In this document: positions 22,058 to 27,054 of the stretch, one piece after another
Position numbering within the stretch: position 1 is the stretch's first letter
Layout of the letters: the number at the start of each line of letters is the position of its first letter
DNA from: Syntrophaceae bacterium UBA1163
Lineage (GTDB): Bacteria > Desulfobacterota > BSN033 > UBA1163
DNA length: 27,054 nt
Direction: 5' to 3'
Assembly (NCBI GenBank): GCA_002311635.1
Contig: DBZJ01000089.1
Location: 3,846 to 30,899 of the forward strand
Position numbers and translations under genes: made by a program
The notes under the pieces: model-generated
Seen by the model: the letters and a program-made list of their open reading frames with translations, nothing else
What the model was told of the DNA's origin: nothing
The model's database searches: none

Positions 22058-22516
22058 ATGAAATTACTATTAAAAGCTGCTTTAATGAATATAGCTCTCT
22101 TGTTAGTAATTTCTTCTTGGGCCACTATCACGGAAGGAACGGAAGGATACTTTAAGGGGGATTTTCAAATGGGGGGGGACGTACAGCACACACCCAACCT
22201 CAAATTAATAAGTATGGATATTCCCCAAAGTTGGGACCTCTCAACGAACATGGAGTATTGGGCCACTATTAAATTTGACGCAGACCGTGACCAAAAAATT
22301 CAAAGGGCTTGTTTCAACTTCTCAGGTGGTAGCCGATCCTGCGTTGATGTTCAGGAGAAAGATGTGTCCTACGGGTTGCATCCGCACTTTCGAGTATCGA
22401 TTCGTATTCCTGCGGGTTCGAAGAGAATAGAATGTTACGCTGAATACATTCAAAACGGGGAAACACAACGGACAAATACCATAACTTATTATCTCATTAT
22501 TCTGAAGAAAGAGTAG
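22058..22516 (+). CDS. Exported protein of unknown function
   Basis: A 152-residue protein. An N-terminal signal or membrane helix (KAALMNIALLLVISSWAT) is followed by a beta-rich domain: LKLISMDIPQSWDLS, EYWATIKFDADRDQKIQRACFNFSGG, HFRVSIRIPAGSKRIECYAEY, TNTITYYLII. It looks like a beta-sandwich with three Cys residues. The ATG at 22058 has GGAGGAGG (22041-22048) 9 nt upstream; a TTG at 22052 is unlikely. Third exported protein in this cargo segment. Function unknown. Confidence 0.65.
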   Translation: MKLLLKAALMNIALLLVISSWATITEGTEGYFKGDFQMGGDVQHTPNLKLISMDIPQSWDLSTNMEYWATIKFDADRDQKIQRACFNFSGGSRSCVDVQEKDVSYGLHPHFRVSIRIPAGSKRIECYAEYIQNGETQRTNTITYYLIILKKE

Positions 22517-22574
22517 GTGAAGACAAAGTCGATTGGAGCAAGGTTGGAAGAGCATGAGAAAGGAGAGGGCTTCA

Positions 22575-22847
22575 ATGCGGTATTCGATTTTGAAATATGA
22601 GTGTCCAATGCTAACTGATATCGAGGATTTTGAAGAGGCCAAGAGGGAAGCTTTGCGTTTTGTTACTCCCGTCACCGGAAGCGAGTTTGTAGAGATCCGG
22701 GATTCAGCTAATGAAACGGTCACAATCGGCTATTTCGATGGGCGACGGTTTCATTGGACAAAAGATAAGCTTCAAACCGAGGCGTGGAAGAGTTGTAGGT
22801 TCGTAACCAAGCCTCTTCTTTGGAACAGTTCGGCGAAAGATTCTTGA
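22575..22847 (+). CDS. Small hypothetical protein
   Basis: A 90-residue acidic protein without signal peptide: ILKYECPMLTDIEDFEEAKREALRFV, then TVTIGYFDGRRFHWTKDKLQTEAWKS. The ATG at 22575 has AAAGGAG at about 9-nt spacing; a TTG at 22533 and an ATG at 22554 are in frame. Not recognised. It lies just before the promoter of the HTH gene at 22893. Confidence 0.55.
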   Translation: MRYSILKYECPMLTDIEDFEEAKREALRFVTPVTGSEFVEIRDSANETVTIGYFDGRRFHWTKDKLQTEAWKSCRFVTKPLLWNSSAKDS

Positions 22848-22856
22848 AAATAATGC

Positions 22857-22891
22857 TTGACAAAAGATAGGAATGGTGATATATATATCAC
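22857..22891 (+). promoter_or_regulatory. Promoter with palindromic operator over the -10 box
   Basis: TTGACA (22857-22862), a 17-nt spacer and TATATA (22880-22885). The -10 box lies inside a perfect 16-bp palindrome GTGATATATATATCAC (22876-22891). Transcription would start near 22892, at the ATG (22893) of the HTH gene. Confidence 0.7.
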
Positions 22892-22892
22892 T

Positions 22893-23135
22893 ATGAAATA
22901 TATTGGGAGAGAGCTAAAAAGGTTACTCAGGAAACATAAAGTATCCGTTTACAAAATCGCTGAAGATTTGGGAATAGCTCATGAGAGTCTTTATCGTTCT
23001 CTGAAGAATGGTGCTAACCCAGAATGGAAGCGAACCAAACAGATTCTTGACTATCTTGGATATGATTTGAAATTCATTAAAAGGAAGGGGGTGAAACAGA
23101 CTAACCTTAAATCATCAAAGAAGAAAGGAAGGTGA
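22893..23135 (+). CDS. HTH repressor, probably leaderless
   Basis: An 80-residue protein. It has a helix-turn-helix (RELKRLLRKHKVSVYKIAEDLGIAHESLYRSLKNG), then WKRTKQILDYLGYDLKFIKRK of antitoxin/repressor style, and a basic tail. No Shine-Dalgarno sequence precedes the ATG, which sits 8 nt after the -10 box, so the mRNA is expected to be leaderless. The perfect palindrome over the -10 box is a likely autoregulatory operator. It lies 6 nt before the integrase gene, so it may control integrase expression. An upstream TTG at 22857 overlaps the promoter and is rejected. Confidence 0.75.
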   Translation: MKYIGRELKRLLRKHKVSVYKIAEDLGIAHESLYRSLKNGANPEWKRTKQILDYLGYDLKFIKRKGVKQTNLKSSKKKGR

Positions 23136-23141
23136 GTTGAA

Positions 23142-24317
23142 ATGGGTAAGTACCTAAAAAGCAGATATCCAGGGATCTTTCAGTATGTGGGACCGAAGGG
23201 AACAGTTTACGGGATCGATTACTATGCCGGCGGAAAGAAACACAGGGAGATGGTCGGTCCTCTTTTGGGTGAGGCGCAGAAGAAGCTAAACGAGAGGAAG
23301 GACCAGGCAGGGAAGGGGATCGTCATAAAGAAGAAAAAGACGTTCAGAGAGCTTGCGCAGGAGTATTCGAAGCTCAGGACGGGAAATCCTTCCCACGAGA
23401 AAAGCCAGAAGTATTTTATCGGTTATTTCGATGAGAACAACGAATGGAAAGACATGAGCTTGACCGAGCATTTTGGCGATTGGAAGCTGTTCCAAATTAC
23501 TCCTCACGAGATCGAAAAATTCAGGCAAGAGAGAAAAGAATCTCCTGCGAACGGAAGAGAGAGATCGGGGGTTTCGGTCAACCGTGAACTCCAGATTTTG
23601 AGCCACATGCTCAACAAGGCTATCGAGTGGGGATGGCTGGACTACAACCCCTTTGGCAGGTTCAGAAACCCCGAGGGGAAAACTTCTATCTTCTACGAAG
23701 AGATCGGAAGGGAAAGGTTTCTGACAAAGGATGAAATCTTAAAACTTTTGGAGGTCTCCCCTCCATACCTCAGAAACATCATCATAGCGGCCATCTTTAC
23801 CCAGCTTAGGAAGGGCGATGTCCTCCGTTTAAAATGGGATCAAATCGACCTGGAAACCGGCTTGCTCACCTATCAAGAGCAAAAGAAGCGGAACAAGACA
23901 GGCCACAAGTTTTTGAATGACGATATGATCGACCTTCTCATGGGGATCCCGAAGGGGGAGAGCGAGTACATCTTCACCGGACCCAACGGGGAACCCCTCG
24001 CGGATATAAAAAAATCCTTCAATACCGCTTGCAGAAAGGCGGGGATTAAGGATCTCCATTTTCACGATCTCAGACATACCGGGGCTTCTCATCTCGCCAT
24101 GAGCGGAGCCGCGTTGCAGTTCGTCCAGAAGCAACTCGGACATGCCAATATCACGATGACGCAGCGCTATTCTCATTTGACCTCGAATTTCGAGAAGCAA
24201 CAGATCAACCTGATGAATGGCTTATGCGGAGAGATTAAAACCAGTGGTAAGAAAATAGTAAGAAATGCAGAAATTGAAGAGAATCAAGCCCAACCCTATA
24301 TCAACGCATCTGCTTGA
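23142..24317 (+). CDS. Tyrosine-family integrase
   Basis: A 391-residue site-specific recombinase that would insert and, with a helper, excise the element at tRNA-Ala. N-terminal arm-binding domain (YPGIFQYVGPKGTVYGIDYYAGGKKH), SAM-like core-binding domain near residues 67-175, and catalytic domain. The active-site residues are complete: Arg223 in FTQLRKGDVLRLKW, His308 and Arg311 in FHDLRHTGASH, His334 in LGHANITMTQRY and the nucleophile Tyr343. Lys residues for the beta-hairpin lie in EQKKRNKTGHK. The usual TGLR is TQLR here. GGAAGG precedes the ATG. It starts 6 nt after the HTH gene and ends 8 nt before the right repeat. The gene's 3' end contains a pair of candidate arm sites. Confidence 0.93.
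   Translation: MGKYLKSRYPGIFQYVGPKGTVYGIDYYAGGKKHREMVGPLLGEAQKKLNERKDQAGKGIVIKKKKTFRELAQEYSKLRTGNPSHEKSQKYFIGYFDENNEWKDMSLTEHFGDWKLFQITPHEIEKFRQERKESPANGRERSGVSVNRELQILSHMLNKAIEWGWLDYNPFGRFRNPEGKTSIFYEEIGRERFLTKDEILKLLEVSPPYLRNIIIAAIFTQLRKGDVLRLKWDQIDLETGLLTYQEQKKRNKTGHKFLNDDMIDLLMGIPKGESEYIFTGPNGEPLADIKKSFNTACRKAGIKDLHFHDLRHTGASHLAMSGAALQFVQKQLGHANITMTQRYSHLTSNFEKQQINLMNGLCGEIKTSGKKIVRNAEIEENQAQPYINASA
24243..24270 (+). promoter_or_regulatory. Candidate right integrase arm-type sites
   Basis: GTAAGAAA (24247-24254) and GTAAGAAA (24258-24265), 11 bp apart, inside AGTGGTAAGAAA...AAATGCAG, match the arrangement at 9606-9633. They lie within the 3' coding end of the integrase, 56 bp from the right repeat. 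Confidence 0.45.
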
Positions 24318-24325
24318 AGTGTTAC

Positions 24326-24378
24326 AAAATAAATGGTGGAGCTGAACGGGATCGAACCGTCGGCCTCTTGAATGCCAT
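24326..24378 (-). repeat. Right attachment site (attR), 53-bp repeat
   Basis: Perfect copy of 9410-9462, starting AAAATAAATGGTGGAGC and ending in TTGAATGCCAT at the anticodon loop. It supplies the 3' half of the intact tRNA-Ala. Confidence 0.92.
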
Positions 24379-24409
24379 TCAAGCGCTCTCCCAGCTGAGC
24401 TACAGCCCC
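24334..24409 (-). tRNA. tRNA-Ala (anticodon GGC)
   Basis: A 76-nt cloverleaf on the minus strand. Acceptor GGGGCTG pairs with CAGCTCC, D arm GCTC...GAGC, anticodon arm CTTGA-ATGGCAT-TCAAG with GGC anticodon, T arm with TTCGATC, and an encoded CCA. It reads alanine GCC codons. Its 3' half is rebuilt by the element's 53-bp repeat, so the gene remains functional after insertion. Confidence 0.95.
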
Positions 24410-24459
24410 ACCCGAACAATTGATCATTAACATGAAAGAGAGAGGACTGTCAAAATCTT

Positions 24460-24516
24460 TGGTGCCGGAGGTCGGAATCGAACCGACATGGGGTGGAAGC
24501 CCCGCGGGATTTTGAG
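24460..24516 (-). pseudogene. Displaced 3' half of tRNA-Leu (CAA)
   Basis: On the minus strand this reads from anticodon loop CTCAAAA through a long variable arm GGGG...CCCC, T arm GTCGG-TTCGATT-CCGAC, acceptor CTCCGGC, A and CCA. The 5' half is absent: no GCCGGAG lies beyond 24516, and the 5' anticodon-stem strand does not pair. It is the same kind of broken tRNA end as 9410-9462 and suggests a second integration site. Confidence 0.7.
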
Positions 24517-25329
24517 AGCGGGGCCCACCCTTTTCAGCAACTTATCAGAATTTCACAACTATCTAATTCTCCTACCGATTTACTTGTATAACCAAAATAA
24601 ACAAAATAAAGGAAAAAGTCAAATATAAGCATAAAATAGTCAAATTTTGGTCAAATGAAAGAGGGGCCTCCAAGGCTATCAGAAGAGTGGTTTTGGAGGT
24701 CCATTCTTTTTGGAAGATGAACGAATGAGTATAGTCGAAGTATTCCAGCGACCCCTGGGGGACTCCCCCGTGTCACAATCGGCCCCCCTCATTGAGCGCC
24801 CCTCGAAGATTGGTTCCCCCTCCTCTCTGAGATGTTCCGGCTGGCTTAAAAATCTTAGCTTTGCCACATATCTTTGGTTCAAAATACCCTGAAATGTAGA
24901 AGATAAGATTTGAATTGGCAGAGACTGTCGGATTACCTATAACACCTTCTCCAGATCTCTTCATGAAGACAGGTCGCAGATTACTACTTGAAATCAACTA
25001 ACCGACTTTTTGGAGGCTAATTGCTCCCTCACTAATTGTTCGCGCTTATCCAGTACATGGAAGCCCACGCTCGCCAACCACTCTAAGGCGTCAAAAACCT
25101 TCTCTCCCTTACGGTTCTTGGTTCCATAGAGGGCAAGAGGGAGTGAAGGAATGAAGCAAGGGGAGATATCTGGATTTGGGAGGAGAACTGCAAATATTTC
25201 TTGACAGGGAAAGTTGAGAATGGTATTGAGTGAAGTCCGAACAGGGGCGCCCGATTGTTTTCTTTCACTATTTGTGAAAACTCAGAAGCTCCATCGGAAA
25301 CATGATCACGCAAATCAACGGGGGATGAT
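24517..25329. other. About 810 bp without a convincing gene
   Basis: AT-rich to mixed sequence. A hairpin GGCCTCCAA/TTGGAGGTCC lies near 24664-24702. Short frames near 24679-25313 lack ribosome sites or recognisable domains. TTGACA (25201-25206), a 17-nt spacer and TATTGA (25224-25229) form a promoter candidate for the CoA-transferase genes. The stretch could be the decayed end of a second element. Confidence 0.5.
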
Positions 25330-26346
25330 ATGGTGGAAGTGATTGCTCAAGGGGAAGGCCCTCTTTTTGTGAATCCCGATGCTGAAAAGGCGAGGGAATT
25401 TTTTCGACAGAAAAATAGAGCTTTAGTGAATAAATCCATGTCGGTGAACGAGGCGGTCGATCTATTCATTCATGATGGGAACTATTTAGCCATTGGCGGG
25501 TTCGGGGCCAATCGTATTCCCACAGCCATCTGTCATGAGATCGTCAGACAGAGGAAGAAAAATCTCGCTTTTGCCGGGCACACTTCTACCCATGATTTTC
25601 AGATATTGGCAGCGGGAGAAGTTTTTGATCGCTGTGATATTGCTTACATCGTGGGGTTGGAAGCGAGGGGGCTTTCTCCTAATGCCCGCCGGTATATGGA
25701 AAGTGGCAAGGTGGAGTGCTGTGAATGGTCCAACTATTCTATGGCGCTTCGCCTCAAGGCTGCGGCGATGGGGGTTTCATACTTACCGGGTCGTAACCTC
25801 ATGGGAACGGATACGTTTAAATACAGTGCCGCAAAAGTGGCGAAATGTCCTTTCACAGGACAACTTTATACCCTTTATCCTGCCCTTTGGCCTGACGTTT
25901 CGGCCATCCACGTTCACGAAGCCGATATCTACGGGAATGCCAGAATAAGAGGAATATCCGTTGCGGATTTAGAACTTGCGCGTGCCTCCAAGCATCTCGT
26001 CATCACCTGTGAGCGCTTGGTTCATAATGAAGAGATTCGGAATAACCCATCGCTTACCGTGATTCCTTACATCCTGGTCGACGCGGTGTGCGAAGTATCG
26101 TATGGGAGTTATCCCGGGAATATGCCCTATGAGTACTTCTCTGATGAAGAACATTTGAGGCTCTGGTTGGAGACAGAGAGGAGTTCTGAGAAATTCAAGA
26201 AATTTTTGGAAAAGTATATCTATGGAACCAAGGATTTCAATGAATACTTAGAACTCTGCGGAGGCATTCAGCGGATCAGCGAACTTCGAGATCAAGAGAA
26301 TCTGATCGAGTCGAAAAAAAGGAGTGATCAAGATGGCCGCTTATAA
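25330..26346 (+). CDS. Family I CoA-transferase subunit A (GctA-like)
   Basis: A 338-residue protein of the CoA-transferase alpha-subunit type, close in layout to glutaconate CoA-transferase subunit A. Landmarks are MSVNEAVDLFIHDGNYLAIGGFGANRIPTAI near the N-terminus, LAFAGHTSTHD, YLPGRNLMGTDTF, HVHEADIYGNARIRG and the C-terminal YEYFSDEEHLRLWLE. With subunit B it would move CoA between carboxylic acids, supporting acid activation in anaerobic metabolism. The start is an ATG at 25330 after GGGGATG; the ribosome site is modest. Its stop overlaps the subunit B start by 14 nt. The exact substrate cannot be fixed; ring-degradation IpdAB-type hydrolases share the fold. Confidence 0.85.
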   Translation: MVEVIAQGEGPLFVNPDAEKAREFFRQKNRALVNKSMSVNEAVDLFIHDGNYLAIGGFGANRIPTAICHEIVRQRKKNLAFAGHTSTHDFQILAAGEVFDRCDIAYIVGLEARGLSPNARRYMESGKVECCEWSNYSMALRLKAAAMGVSYLPGRNLMGTDTFKYSAAKVAKCPFTGQLYTLYPALWPDVSAIHVHEADIYGNARIRGISVADLELARASKHLVITCERLVHNEEIRNNPSLTVIPYILVDAVCEVSYGSYPGNMPYEYFSDEEHLRLWLETERSSEKFKKFLEKYIYGTKDFNEYLELCGGIQRISELRDQENLIESKKRSDQDGRL

Positions 26347-27054
26347 CGCCGTAGAAATGATGATTGTGGCCGCCGCCCGCCATCTGGAAGATGGGACCAG
26401 CGTCGGAGTGGGGACGGGAGCCCCCTGCGCAGCGGCCATGCTGGCTCAGAAAACCCATGCGCCCAACTTGGTGATCATGTTCGAGGCCGGGGGCATTGCG
26501 CCGCTCCTTCCCACCATGCCCATTTCCGTCGGTGACTCAAGGACCTTTTACAAAGCGGTCATGGCGAGTGGCATGTGCGATATCATGGACATCTCTCAGC
26601 GGGGACTGGTGGACTATACCTTCCTGGGAGGGGCTCAAATCGACACGTACGGAAACCTCAACTCCACGGTCATCGGAGATTGGCACAAGCCGCAGGTGCG
26701 ATTTCCCGGATCCGGAGGGGCGAATGATTTCGCCTCCTTCTGTTGGAGAATTATGGTCATCACACCCCAGGATGTAAAGAGGTTTGTACCGAAAGTTGAT
26801 TTTATAACTTCGCCCGGGTATCTCGATGGTCCTGGAGCTCGAGAGAGGGCAGGATTGTCGGCCAACACCGGCCCCTATAAGGTAATCACCAATATGGCTG
26901 TGATGGGATTTGATGAAGAGACCAAGCGGATGCGTATTGAATCCATTCACGGCGGATATACCCTGGAAGACGTACAGGTGAATTGTGGCTTCCCCCTCCT
27001 CCGAGCTGAGGAGATCGTCAAAACCCCTCCTCCCACTAAGGAAGAGTTAGAGAT
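26333..27054 (+). CDS. Family I CoA-transferase subunit B (GctB-like), 3' end outside window
   Basis: About 240 residues are visible; the stop lies beyond the window edge. It begins MAAYNAVEMMIVAAARHLEDGTSV and has the expected catalytic Glu in FEAGGIAPLLPTMP at residue 51, comparable to the active-site Glu of GctB. Further landmarks are VGDSRTFYKA, DYTFLGGAQIDTYGNLNST, RFPGSGGANDFAS and TSPGYLDGPGARERAGL, typical of the beta subunit. The start overlaps subunit A by 14 nt, with GGAGTGATCAAG just before the ATG serving as ribosome site. The Glu makes it likely to be an active transferase rather than an IpdB-type hydrolase. Confidence 0.88.
   Translation, partial: MAAYNAVEMMIVAAARHLEDGTSVGVGTGAPCAAAMLAQKTHAPNLVIMFEAGGIAPLLPTMPISVGDSRTFYKAVMASGMCDIMDISQRGLVDYTFLGGAQIDTYGNLNSTVIGDWHKPQVRFPGSGGANDFASFCWRIMVITPQDVKRFVPKVDFITSPGYLDGPGARERAGLSANTGPYKVITNMAVMGFDEETKRMRIESIHGGYTLEDVQVNCGFPLLRAEEIVKTPPPTKEELE

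Larger units (their letters stand above)
9410..24378. mobile_element. 14.9-kb integrative element in tRNA-Ala(GGC), satellite- or prophage-like
   Basis: The boundaries are perfect 53-bp direct repeats at 9410-9462 and 24326-24378, which match the 3' half of tRNA-Ala(GGC) plus a few bases beyond CCA. A complete tyrosine integrase lies next to the intact tRNA at the right end. Cargo includes terminase genes, small DNA-binding proteins, an AbiJ-like defence gene, a NYN nuclease and three exported proteins. No portal, capsid, tail, lysis or recognisable replication gene was found. Best read as a phage satellite or packaging island, or else a prophage that has lost its structural genes. Confidence 0.88.

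Noticed and set aside
24679..25313. Several short frames on both strands before the CoA-transferase genes
   Set aside because: No domains, ribosome sites or coding-like composition; treated as decayed or non-coding DNA.
1..27054. CRISPR array
   Set aside because: No run of three or more regularly spaced direct repeats was seen.

Overview
The window looks like a Desulfobacterota (Deltaproteobacteria-like) chromosome carrying a 14.9-kb integrated mobile element. This taxonomic reading is inferred from gene content, not measured. The host genes include a thiamine module, PilZ proteins with sigma-54-type promoters, a MaoC-like hydratase, a B12-binding-type radical SAM protein, a DUF3786 protein and a GctAB-like CoA-transferase, a mix typical of anaerobic or syntrophic members of that phylum.

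Region 1 (about 1-9400, host). An HD-domain protein cut by the window edge is followed by thiE-thiL-thiM and a small cupin, all on the + strand with short gaps or overlaps. ThiM and ThiE supply and use thiazole phosphate and ThiL makes TPP. Next come a PilZ-like protein, a double-hotdog MaoC-type hydratase and a radical SAM protein. Two minus-strand genes (a coiled-coil lipoprotein and a DUF3786 protein) face the radical SAM gene. A second PilZ gene and an overlooked 38-residue membrane peptide each have a sigma-54-like -24/-12 element upstream, and the peptide gene ends in a very strong hairpin. Purine-rich intergenic repeats and a palindromic repeat are confined to this host part.

Region 2 (9410-24378, mobile element). 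Perfect 53-bp direct repeats match the 3' half of tRNA-Ala(GGC). The intact tRNA lies at 24334-24409 beside a complete tyrosine integrase, and the displaced tRNA half lies at 9410-9462. Paired GTAAGAAA motifs near both ends are candidate integrase arm sites. From left to right the element has an unknown coiled-coil protein, a NYN-domain nuclease behind two tandem UACG-loop hairpins and a terminator, an XRE regulator and an unknown protein behind a possible SD-masking pseudoknot. A tight + strand cluster follows: HTH, terminase-small-like protein, two coiled-coil proteins, a CxxC microprotein, a HExxH (M78/ImmA-like) peptidase and a full two-domain terminase large subunit. After it come several tiny zinc-binding or basic proteins, an AbiJ-type HEPN defence gene on the minus strand, a CopG regulator with its own promoter, three exported proteins, a leaderless HTH repressor with a palindromic operator, and the integrase. 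I see no portal, capsid, tail, lysis or replication gene. The element therefore resembles a phage satellite or packaging island with defence and surface cargo more than a complete prophage.

Region 3 (24379-27054, host or a second island). A broken 3' half of tRNA-Leu(CAA) lies 50 bp from the tRNA-Ala gene and is probably the scar of a second integration. After about 800 bp with no convincing gene come the two overlapping subunit genes of a family I CoA-transferase, the second cut by the window edge.
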